Below, piece by piece: positions 1 through 6,749 of a stretch of DNA of 16,234 bases (its first letter is position 1; every line of letters begins with the position of its first letter). The DNA comes from an uncultured Eubacteriales bacterium. Its GTDB lineage: Bacteria; Bacillota; Clostridia; Oscillospirales; Oscillospiraceae. The position numbers and the translations under genes were made by a program. The DNA lies in assembly GCA_934567745.1 (NCBI GenBank), contig CAKTJM010000028.1, positions 1-16,234 of the forward strand, read 5' to 3'. Under the pieces are notes generated by a model, which worked only from the letters and a program-made list of their open reading frames with translations, searched no databases and was not told the DNA's origin.

Positions 1-2713
1 GGGTGACGGTGCCCTTTTCCGAATCATGATGCGTCTTGGCATACACGATGCTATCATTCTGCGTCGCGCTGACGAACGCCAGCTTGTCCTTGTTATACGT
101 CACAGTCCACTTGCCGTTGGTGGCGAGCTTGTCGGCAGTGATGGAGATCTCGACCGAGGTAGACGCATCAGGACCGCTCGCGTCCTCGCCGCTCAGGACA
201 CTGATCGCAGGGGCCGCCATGGGGGTGGACTGGGGAGACTGCTGCTTATCCCAGCCGACGATCCTCAGGAGATCAGGCTTATCCATGGTCATGTTCCCCG
301 TGTGGTAAAGGGCGGAAATGTTTTTCACAGTATAAGAGTTGTTATCGACCGTTACGGTGTTCAAATTGCCCACCGGTGTTGCGGAGAGGGTATCGCCATA
401 AGTGAAATTCGTGAGGTCGATATACCAGATGGAGCCGGATACTTGATATAGACTCTGATACTGGTTGCTCCGGGCCACCAGGAGGCCAAAGCCGCCGTTC
501 TCCATTTTGAGGAAGTCCATAGAAGTCGAGGTGACGGATTTCTCAGAATTTTGCTTGAACTCCGCCACCGTACCGATGGTGGTCCGGCAGAGGTGATAAG
601 TGAGCGTCACGGTCTCGTCCTTCTCCGTTACTTCGGGGAACAGGATGATCTGTTGTAGCTCCGCTTCGGTGTCCTCATCATCCCGCGTCAGGGCGTAGTA
701 AACATGGCAGGTGACATCCAAATCGCAATTGACAGAGAAATCCATGGAAATCGCGTTATTAGTTTTGCCCAGCGCCAGGGCCTCTCCCACCGTCAGGTCC
801 CCCACATAGGTGATGGCAGAGTATTCGTTGATCCATTCGGATTGGTTGTTGGTGGTATCGTGGTCGAAACCAACCGGTTTTTTGCCATTAAAGTAGCAAA
901 TAAAGCTATTTCGGTCCACAAGGACCGGATAACCGGGGTCTGTTACAGACAGGTCACCATGCGTGATTTCCGAAGATGCCGGTGCGCCGGTCAAATCAGC
1001 GATGCAATGGTCATTACCGGTTGAGACCTCGTTGTACGAATACTCGGAATCAAAACAATAGTTTTTCAGACCAAACTGCCCCCAAAGCTTGTCCTGGGCG
1101 TAACCGCCGCCGAAGAAGTCCGCCCCGATTACTTTCTCCACGGAGGACACCGTGAGTTCCCCGCTGTTCTCAGCTTTCAGGTTGACCGTCGCCCATACGG
1201 ATCCGGTGGAGTAGTCCGTCGTGCCGATCAGCACGCCCACCTCGCCCGACAGACTGGTATCGGGCCTGACGGTGACTTCAAAGGACTTGCTATCCTTATA
1301 GCTCTTGTCATCGATGGTGACGGTGGCTGTCGCGGTGATGGTCGCGGTGCCTTTGGCAACGCCCGTGATGGTGCCATTTTCCACTTCGGCAACGCCCGGA
1401 TCGCTGGACGTCCACGTCCATACCACATCATCGGCACCGGGCTTGCTGTTGGTGACCAGACCAGCGGCGTCCGTACGGTACTGATACGCTTCGGCGGTCG
1501 CCGAGATGGTGTTCCCGGCTATGACAGAGGTCTCATTCGCTGTCAGGTAAACCTGCACGCCCGCCGTGCTCTTCTGCGTGTACTGATACAGCGAGTTGAG
1601 CACTACGCTATCACGCTGGGTCACAGTCACATAGTTGCCCGGATGAGCGGGATCGATCAGGTACAGGGCGGAACCGATATCGTCCCTGCCAAGCTCGCCT
1701 TCGGCCTTGGAAAAGTAAGTGGCCGCTACCAGCAGATATCCGCTGGCAGTATCATACAGCAGGGAAGCGCCGGAAAAATACTTTCCGTTAAGAAGGTAGG
1801 GGATAGAGACATCGCCGAGCTTCTTGAAACTGCTGACTGAGAGCTCTCCATTCGACATGCTCAAGGTGAAACTGTAAAGCTCACGACCACTCGTGATACC
1901 ATAGAGGAGTTCATTGCCGTCAGTATCCTTCCCGGCAGCGGCGATGCCCACGATGCCCACCAGCTTGGGGAAATCTTTGGGGGTGGTGATCTTCTTATTA
2001 TTCTCTCCATCCATCAGGAAGAAGGCAATGCCCCCGTTCGCGGTGGGGTCGGTGAAAACGCCCAGCAGCTGCCCATTCGAGAGGGTGGTGGCGTCCGTCC
2101 AGGTGGTGATATAATAAACCGAATCCGACGGGCACGGCTGTTTGCGGGCCACGAAGCTGTCCGGGTCCACCTGGATCAGGATATCGCCGGTATCGTCGCC
2201 CGAACGGGATGCACGCAGGACCAGATCCTCCCCGTTCAGCGCAGCTGCCTCGGGATAGATAATGGATTTGCTTGGGTCGCTTATGAACTCGTTCAGCGTG
2301 CCCCCAAATTTGTTGATGGTGGTGGTGGTTCCGACCAGCTTGCCGTCCTGGATCTCCAGACTGACCCAGCTGGGTCTCTCCGTGGGATCAATGGCGTTCC
2401 CATCGATCTGCATAGCGTTGACCTTGATGGCGGGTACATCATCCAATATCCGCTTGGCGTCCCAGGACGTGAGCTTGCCATCATTGTCCCTGTCATACGC
2501 CCCGTCCCCGTCCCCGACCGTGGTCTGATTTTTCACGACGCGGTCCAAAACGGCATTGACGTCGGCATGGGTATAGGTATCCGCCGCGAACGCTGCGCCG
2601 GGCAGCAGGCCCAGGCACAGCACCACCGCCAGGAGCGTGGACAGGATCCTTTTGCCCCATTGGGTACCCAATGGGGCATTGGCATATGCCAATGCGCATC
2701 GGTTCTTCTTCAT
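1..2713 (-). CDS. Large secreted surface protein, dockerin-like / Big_2 / cohesin-like domains (C-terminus beyond the window)
   Basis: I read this frame codon by codon from the ATG at 2713 to the left edge: 904 codons with no stop. A strong AAGGAGG site lies about 8 bases upstream. Residues 21-43 form a Sec signal peptide (basic KR, hydrophobic core, AFA cleavage site), so the protein is exported. Residues about 70-95 hold one dockerin/EF-hand-like loop (DRDNDGKLTSWD). Residues about 385-484 match a bacterial Ig-like Big_2 domain (TWTSSDPGVAEVENGTITGV, then KGTATIT). Residues from about 832 to the edge resemble a cohesin-type beta sandwich (KWTVTYNKDKLAFVSAT). Residues 100-380 and 500-830 are beta-rich and unassigned. 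The role is probably cell-surface adhesion or glycan interaction; the substrate is unknown. GC content is visibly lower than in the following genes. The signal-peptide n-region carries an unusual palindromic insertion (separate entry). Confidence 0.85.
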   Translation of the reverse strand, partial: MKKNRCALAYANAPLGTQWGKRILSTLLAVVLCLGLLPGAAFAADTYTHADVNAVLDRVVKNQTTVGDGDGAYDRDNDGKLTSWDAKRILDDVPAIKVNAMQIDGNAIDPTERPSWVSLEIQDGKLVGTTTTINKFGGTLNEFISDPSKSIIYPEAAALNGEDLVLRASRSGDDTGDILIQVDPDSFVARKQPCPSDSVYYITTWTDATTLSNGQLLGVFTDPTANGGIAFFLMDGENNKKITTPKDFPKLVGIVGIAAAGKDTDGNELLYGITSGRELYSFTLSMSNGELSVSSFKKLGDVSIPYLLNGKYFSGASLLYDTASGYLLVAATYFSKAEGELGRDDIGSALYLIDPAHPGNYVTVTQRDSVVLNSLYQYTQKSTAGVQVYLTANETSVIAGNTISATAEAYQYRTDAAGLVTNSKPGADDVVWTWTSSDPGVAEVENGTITGVAKGTATITATATVTIDDKSYKDSKSFEVTVRPDTSLSGEVGVLIGTTDYSTGSVWATVNLKAENSGELTVSSVEKVIGADFFGGGYAQDKLWGQFGLKNYCFDSEYSYNEVSTGNDHCIADLTGAPASSEITHGDLSVTDPGYPVLVDRNSFICYFNGKKPVGFDHDTTNNQSEWINEYSAITYVGDLTVGEALALGKTNNAISMDFSVNCDLDVTCHVYYALTRDDEDTEAELQQIILFPEVTEKDETVTLTYHLCRTTIGTVAEFKQNSEKSVTSTSMDFLKMENGGFGLLVARSNQYQSLYQVSGSIWYIDLTNFTYGDTLSATPVGNLNTVTVDNNSYTVKNISALYHTGNMTMDKPDLLRIVGWDKQQSPQSTPMAAPAISVLSGEDASGPDASTSVEISITADKLATNGKWTVTYNKDKLAFVSATQNDSIVYAKTHHDSEKGTVT
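2653..2695. repeat. Two adjoining perfect palindromes inside the signal-peptide coding sequence
   Basis: A 26-bp perfect palindrome (2653-2678, centre GGTACC, arm TGCCCCATTGGG) overlaps by three bases a 20-bp perfect palindrome (2676-2695, centre CATATG, arm GCATTGGCAT). A short ATGCGCAT palindrome follows at 2692-2699. They encode about 15 residues between MKKNR and KRILSTLL, where signal peptides of this type normally run straight from Lys/Arg into the hydrophobic core. The CATTGG and CCAATG blocks alternate, so the mRNA could form mutually exclusive hairpins. Confidence 0.9.
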
Positions 2714-2734
2714 CGGTGTTCCTCCTTCTCTCGT

Positions 2735-2986
2735 TCACAGGCCGCTGGCGAAGCGGCACACCTCATGGTCCGCCATGTCGCAGGTCCGGCCCGCCCCGTC
2801 CGTCCAGCGGATGGTGTGTCCATCCGTCGTCACGGAGCGCCAGACCTCCTCGTCCCGTAAGGGCGCGAACCGAGCTCCTTCCAGGCTCGGCCGCATGTTC
2901 ACCAGCGTGATGCTCCCGCTGGCCCAGACCACGCGCAGGACGTAGTCCCTCTGCGCGGTCACGGCCTTGATGGGCGGTCCTGTCAT
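2735..2986 (-). CDS. DUF2442 domain protein
   Basis: An 83-residue protein from the ATG at 2986. The body, with YVLRVVWASGSITLVNMRP, then LRDEEVWRSVTTDGHTIRW and a closing DMADHEVC, has the order and spacing of the DUF2442 family, small proteins of unknown biochemical function often found near toxin-antitoxin or mobile genes. The frame stays open to a GTG at 3031 (98 residues). I prefer 2986 because the family usually starts close to the first strand, and because a candidate extended -10 at 3043-3048 would leave almost no leader for the GTG. The ribosome site for 2986 (GAAGGAAA) is somewhat far, so the start is uncertain. The stop is 21 bases before the surface-protein ATG, which points to co-transcription and a possible regulatory or accessory role. 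That role is inference. Confidence 0.75.
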   Translation of the reverse strand: MTGPPIKAVTAQRDYVLRVVWASGSITLVNMRPSLEGARFAPLRDEEVWRSVTTDGHTIRWTDGAGRTCDMADHEVCRFASGL

Positions 2987-3042
2987 CGTCAACCACCAGC
3001 TTTCCTTCGTTTTTGGGCAAAAAACTGCCACGATACCTTATC

Positions 3043-3051
3043 AGCATACCA
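3043..3051 (-). promoter_or_regulatory. Candidate extended -10 for DUF2442 / surface gene
   Basis: On the minus strand TGG-TATGCT reads as an extended -10 (TGn plus a four-of-six TATAAT match), the same style as the better promoters in this window. No good -35 lies 16-18 bases upstream, so this is weak. Confidence 0.35.
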
Positions 3052-3070
3052 CGCCAAAACGGGAACGGTA

Positions 3071-3085
3071 GTGACCAAAGGTCAC
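3071..3085. repeat. Inverted repeat GTGACC-AAA-GGTCAC
   Basis: Perfect 6-bp arms around a 3-base centre, between the mrdA stop and the DUF2442 gene and about 20 bases upstream of the candidate -10. No T-run follows on either strand, so an operator is more likely than a terminator. Function is unproven. Confidence 0.5.
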
Positions 3086-3110
3086 ATCTTTCGGTCCCCG
3101 CCCCTCTTTT

Positions 3111-4805
3111 TCACCGCTCCTGCGCCCAGGCGGAGACGATGGCCGCCGCCACCGGCCCCAGGCCCGCGCCGGAGCCGCCCTGCTCGGCGACCAGGGCCAC
3201 GGCGATCTGCGGGTCCTCCGCCGGGGCGAAGCAGACGAGGACGGCGTTCGACTCCCCGGCACCCTGCACCTGGGCGGACCCCGTCTTCGCCGCGGCCGTC
3301 ACCGGCACCGCGCGGAACGCCGCCGCCAGCGAGCCGCTCTCCACCACGCGGACCATCCCCTCATGGATCGCCGCGAGGGCCGCCGGGTCGAGGTCCAGCC
3401 GCCCCGCCTGCCGGGGGACGTAGGCCCCCTCCCCCTCGACGCGCGCCAGCAGATGCGGCCGCCAGCGGGTGCCGCCGGTGGCCAGGGCTGCGGTCATCTG
3501 GGCGAGCTGGAGCGGGGTGGCGCGGTCGTTCTCCTGCCCGATGGCGGCGGAGAGGACGCTCCCCTCGTACCAGGTCCCGCCGAGCTTCGCCGTCGTCTCC
3601 GGCCCGGCGACGGACCCGGCCCGCTCGCCCGCCAGCTCGATCCCCGTCGCGGCCCCCAGGCCGAGGGCGCGGGCGTAGTCGCCCAGCCGGTCGATGCCGA
3701 CGCGCCGCCCGGCGTCGTAGAAGAAGATGTTGCAGGAGTCGGCGATGGCGTCCGCCACGGTCTCCCGCCCGTGCGTCCGGCCGGACTGGCGGTAGAGCCA
3801 GCACTGGGGCTGGGGGCTTTTGTAATACGTGTACCGCCCCGTGTCCAGGATCTCGGTCTCCGGCGTGAGGACGCCCTCGCCGAGGGCCGCGGCGGCGGTG
3901 ACGAGCTTGAAGGTGGAGCCGGGGGCGTACAGCCCGCCGATGGCCCGGTCGAGCAGGGGCCGGGCGGGGTCGGCCGCCAGCGCGGCGTAGTCCGCCGAGA
4001 AGGTCGCCGTGTCGTACCCCGGCTCGCTCACCAGGGCGAGCACGCCGCCGTCGTGGACGTCCAGCACCACCGCCGCGCCCCCGACGGCCGCGGGGCGGTC
4101 GGCCAGATAGGCCGCCAGCGCGTCCTGCGCGGCCTGTTGGATCGAGCGGTCCAGGGTGAGGGTCACGTCCCGGCCCCGCTGGGGCGTGACGCGCCAGCTC
4201 GTGCGCGTCTCGCCGGTCGTGCGGTCCCGCTCGACGGCCCGCAGGCCGGGCGTGCCGTGGAGGAGGGCCTCGAAGGCGGCCTCCGCGCCGTCCTTGCCGA
4301 CCAGAGCGTCCATGGGATAGCCCTCCTCGCGGTAGACCGCCCATTCCTCCCGGCTCATGGCCCCGACGCGTCCCACCGCATGGGGGGCCAGCGTGCCGGG
4401 GCCGACCCGCGCCGCCCGGACGGTGCAGCGCACGCCGTCGAGCGGCTCGGTCCGCAGGGCGACGGCCACGGTGTCCGGCACGCCGTCGATCCGGCCGCCG
4501 GTGCCGTCCCAGGCGAGTCCCGCCGCGCGGCAGAGCTGGACCAGCCGGGCGCGGACCGCGGCCGTGGTCCCCTCGTCCAGCACGACCGACCACGACGCGC
4601 GGTCCTCGGCGAGGGTCCGGCCGTCGCGGTCGAGCAGCCGCCCCCGCGCGGCGGGGACGGTCTCGACGGACAGGGTGGTCCGCTGGGCGCGGTCGAGATA
4701 GGCCGCGCCGTGGACCACCTGCGCCCCGCCCAGGAGGACGAGGCAGCCCGCCAGCATCGCCAAAAAGGCCCCCGAGAGCACCGGGAGCCTGTCGGATCGT
4801 TTCAT
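3111..4805 (-). CDS. mrdA: Penicillin-binding protein 2, class B transpeptidase
   Basis: 564 residues. The protein crosslinks peptidoglycan peptides outside the membrane, as the transpeptidase partner of the elongation machinery. Residues 8-31 are the membrane anchor. RGRLLDRDG (54-62) is the class B dimerization-domain motif. The transpeptidase motifs are all present: STFK with catalytic Ser297, SCN at 357-359, and KTG at 507-509. No PASTA domain is visible, which favours PBP2 over SpoVD. The frame stays open to 5249, but the ATG at 4805 overlaps the mreD stop (ATGA) behind a GGAGG/AGGAG site and starts directly with the anchor, so upstream starts are rejected. At 564 residues it is somewhat short for the family. 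It is the last gene of the zapA-to-mrdA operon. The mre context supports MrdA, though a division-specific PBP cannot be excluded by sequence alone. Confidence 0.9.
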   Translation of the reverse strand: MKRSDRLPVLSGAFLAMLAGCLVLLGGAQVVHGAAYLDRAQRTTLSVETVPAARGRLLDRDGRTLAEDRASWSVVLDEGTTAAVRARLVQLCRAAGLAWDGTGGRIDGVPDTVAVALRTEPLDGVRCTVRAARVGPGTLAPHAVGRVGAMSREEWAVYREEGYPMDALVGKDGAEAAFEALLHGTPGLRAVERDRTTGETRTSWRVTPQRGRDVTLTLDRSIQQAAQDALAAYLADRPAAVGGAAVVLDVHDGGVLALVSEPGYDTATFSADYAALAADPARPLLDRAIGGLYAPGSTFKLVTAAAALGEGVLTPETEILDTGRYTYYKSPQPQCWLYRQSGRTHGRETVADAIADSCNIFFYDAGRRVGIDRLGDYARALGLGAATGIELAGERAGSVAGPETTAKLGGTWYEGSVLSAAIGQENDRATPLQLAQMTAALATGGTRWRPHLLARVEGEGAYVPRQAGRLDLDPAALAAIHEGMVRVVESGSLAAAFRAVPVTAAAKTGSAQVQGAGESNAVLVCFAPAEDPQIAVALVAEQGGSGAGLGPVAAAIVSAWAQER

Positions 4806-5293
4806 CTCCTGCGCCTCCTTTCCCGCCGGGGGCCGGTGGCCCGCCAGCTCAGCCACACGAGCGGGGCCGCCGCCGCGGACAGCGCCCACGACCACGCCCC
4901 GGTCCGCGCGGCCAGCCCCCACGGCCAGCCGAGCGCCCCGTGCAGCACGGTCAGCAGGCCCTCCGCCGCCCCGAGGGCGACGGCGGTCCGGCCCCAGGTC
5001 CGCCACAGGCCGGGTCCGGCCCGGTCCGATCGGTCCGCTCCCGTCCCGGCCCACGCCCCGACCGCCGGCCAGAGCGCCACGGACCACGGCCCCGCGCCCA
5101 GCACGAGCTGACAAAGGCCCACGACCAGCCCGCACGCAGCCCCCTTGGCGGGGCCGCCCGCCAGCCCCGCGACCACGGCCAGACCGGGCAGGAGCACGGG
5201 CCGCACCGTCCCGAGCCGGTCGAGCACGGCGATCTGGACGGACAGACACACCGCCCCGGCCACGAGCAGCCGGAGCGTCCCCGATCCGCGCAT
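4802..5293 (-). CDS. mreD: Rod-shape determining membrane protein MreD
   Basis: 163 residues from the ATG at 5293 (MRGSGTLRLL). The family is a small polytopic membrane protein that links MreC to the elongation synthases. The translation is almost entirely hydrophobic stretches broken by short polar loops, about five or six membrane segments, with a basic C-terminal tail (RRERRRRR). Sequence similarity in MreD is always weak, so the call rests mainly on its place between mreC and mrdA. A longer start at 5335 lies inside mreC and is unlikely: 5293 is right after the mreC stop with a GGGAGGGGGG purine tract ahead. The end overlaps the mrdA start by ATGA, implying translational coupling. Confidence 0.82.
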   Translation of the reverse strand: MRGSGTLRLLVAGAVCLSVQIAVLDRLGTVRPVLLPGLAVVAGLAGGPAKGAACGLVVGLCQLVLGAGPWSVALWPAVGAWAGTGADRSDRAGPGLWRTWGRTAVALGAAEGLLTVLHGALGWPWGLAARTGAWSWALSAAAAPLVWLSWRATGPRRERRRRR

Positions 5294-5294
5294 C

Positions 5295-6107
5295 TCAGCC
5301 CCCCTCCCGCCAGCCGGTGACGAGGAAGACCTCACCCAGCCGGTCCAGGTCCGCCGCCGGGCGGAGCGACGCGGTCCGCGTCAGTCCGCCGGGGTCGTCC
5401 TCCAGCGCCGTGACCGTGCCGATCGTCAGCCCGCGCGGCCCGTCCGGGCCGTAGGTGACGATCCGCTCGCCGACCACCGCGCCGCCGTCCCCGCCGAGCC
5501 GGGTGAAGCACGGCCCGCCCGTCACGGCACCGATCGCGCCCGACGCGGCCCCCTGGCCGCCGAGGACCAGATCGGGGTCGGTCAGCAGCGCGAGGGTAGA
5601 CCACCGCGCGCCCGCCGCGGCGATCCGCCCGACGACGGCCCCGCGGGCGTCGAGGACGAGCTGGCCCACGGCCGCGCCGCTGTCCGTCCCCCGGTCGAGC
5701 GTGACCTGCGCCCGCCACAGCTCCGGCGCGCGCACGAGCGGCCAGGCGGGGAGGAGGTCCAGCTCCTGCCCGCCGGGGGCGAGGTCCAGCAGGGCGCGCA
5801 GGCGGGCGTTCTCCGCCTCGGCCAGGGCGGCGCGGTCGTCGGCCTGCGCCAGGGCGGCGACCTGGTCGCGCAGCGCGTCGTTCTCGGCCCGGAGCGCGTC
5901 GCCGTCGGCGTAGCGGCCGCGCAGGGCGTCCACCTGACGCCCCGCTCCGGCCAAAAGCGACAAAAAGGGCCGCGACAGCTCATCTCCGACCCCGCGCAGC
6001 GCGGCCGCCCGGCCCGGCAGGGCCACGGCCAGCGCCGCCGCGATCAGGCTGAGAGAAACAGCCGCGGCAACGATGGATATCCACTTGTGACGGAACAGCC
6101 GCTCCAA
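5295..6107 (-). CDS. mreC: Rod-shape determining protein MreC
   Basis: 270 residues. MreC is a bitopic protein whose extracytoplasmic part activates PBP2-type synthases. A short basic N-terminus is followed by a membrane segment at about 11-31, a long coiled coil at about 58-107 (repeated ALRAENDALRDQ-like heptads), and the beta-barrel domain, including LDRGTDSGAAVGQLVLDARGAVVGRI and ALLTDPD. The start is a TTG: the codon at 6107 reads TTG directly after the maf TGA, with AGGG just upstream. No ATG is better placed. Length is typical for the family. It lies between maf and mreD with no gap to maf and a one-base gap to mreD. No mreB is present in this window. Confidence 0.92.
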   Translation of the reverse strand: MERLFRHKWISIVAAAVSLSLIAAALAVALPGRAAALRGVGDELSRPFLSLLAGAGRQVDALRGRYADGDALRAENDALRDQVAALAQADDRAALAEAENARLRALLDLAPGGQELDLLPAWPLVRAPELWRAQVTLDRGTDSGAAVGQLVLDARGAVVGRIAAAGARWSTLALLTDPDLVLGGQGAASGAIGAVTGGPCFTRLGGDGGAVVGERIVTYGPDGPRGLTIGTVTALEDDPGGLTRTASLRPAADLDRLGEVFLVTGWREGG

Positions 6108-6686
6108 TCAAAGCCCTCCCAACGGATCGACCCCGAAGCGGCGCAGGGCCTGGCCCACCGCGCACAGCGGCAGCCCGACCACGTTGCTGTAGTCCCCGCG
6201 GATCTGTGCGACCAGCAGGGCGCCGCGCCCCTGGATGCCGTAGGCCCCGGCCTTGTCCAGCGGCTCGCCGGTGGCGACGTAGCGGTCGATCTCCTCCGGG
6301 GCCAATGCCCGGAAGGTGACCTCCGTCGCCACCGCCTCGGTGTGGACCGCGCCGTCCCGGCAGAGGGTGAAGCCCGTCCACACCTCGTGCGTCCGGCCGG
6401 ACAGGGCGGTGAGCATCGCGCGGGCGCCCTCCGGGCCGTCCGGCTTGCCGAGGGCCTGTCCGTCCAGCACCACCACCGTGTCCGCCCCCAGGACGAGGGA
6501 CCCGGCGGGCACTTGCCGTGCCGCGTCCAGGGCCTTGGCCCGGGAGAGGGTCTGCACCAGCTCGCGCGGGGGCAGGCCGCCATACTGCGCCTCATCCACC
6601 TCGGGCGATACGATCTCGAACGTCAGTCCCACCTGGCCGAGCAGCTCACGCCGCCGCGGCGATCGGGACGCTAAGATGATTTTCAT
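6108..6686 (-). CDS. maf: Maf-family nucleotide pyrophosphatase
   Basis: 192 residues. Maf proteins hydrolyse non-canonical or modified nucleoside triphosphates to the monophosphate and are linked to septum inhibition. The signature ASRSPRRRELL is at residues 6-16, the conserved catalytic-region GADTVVVLDG at 67-76 with Asp69, and the C-terminal YGIQGRGALLV and GDYSNVVGLPL motifs are intact. Full length for the family. The ATG at 6686 follows GGAGGGAATGG. It sits in the usual place upstream of mreC. A GC-rich stem-loop lies in the 63-base gap after the upstream U32 gene, the only sizeable gap in this operon. Substrate preference (dTTP/UTP or m7GTP type) cannot be read safely by eye. Confidence 0.95.
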   Translation of the reverse strand: MKIILASRSPRRRELLGQVGLTFEIVSPEVDEAQYGGLPPRELVQTLSRAKALDAARQVPAGSLVLGADTVVVLDGQALGKPDGPEGARAMLTALSGRTHEVWTGFTLCRDGAVHTEAVATEVTFRALAPEEIDRYVATGEPLDKAGAYGIQGRGALLVAQIRGDYSNVVGLPLCAVGQALRRFGVDPLGGL

Positions 6687-6721
6687 CCATTCCCTCCGTT
6701 TTTTCCATCGGATCCTGCCGC

Positions 6722-6742
6722 CGCCGGGAAAAAAGCCCGGCG
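6722..6742 (-). other. Stem-loop in the gap between the U32 gene and maf
   Basis: Perfect 7-bp arms (CGCCGGG / CCCGGCG) around a loop that reads CTTTTTT on the transcribed strand. The T-run is inside the loop instead of after the stem, so it is not a standard terminator. It could mark processing or partial attenuation in the operon. Confidence 0.55.
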
Positions 6743-6749
6743 ATGGCCC

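Noticed and set aside
3363..5111. Long plus-strand open frame of 582 codons opposite mrdA
   Set aside because: It is an antisense shadow of a very GC-rich gene: composition is Gly/Arg/Pro/Ala-heavy, no ribosome site, no family features. The same applies to the long frames at 5145-6674, 7050-9110, 10172-11590 (minus), 13222-14538 (minus) and 6646-8994 (minus).
4806..5249. N-terminal extension of the PBP2 frame to 5249
   Set aside because: It lies fully within mreD in another frame, is Arg/Ala/Gly low complexity, and would put the membrane anchor 148 residues in. The ATG at 4805 has the ribosome site and the ATGA overlap.
6722..6742. Rho-independent terminator between the U32 gene and maf
   Set aside because: The T-run is in the loop and no T-tail follows the stem, so I list it only as a stem-loop.
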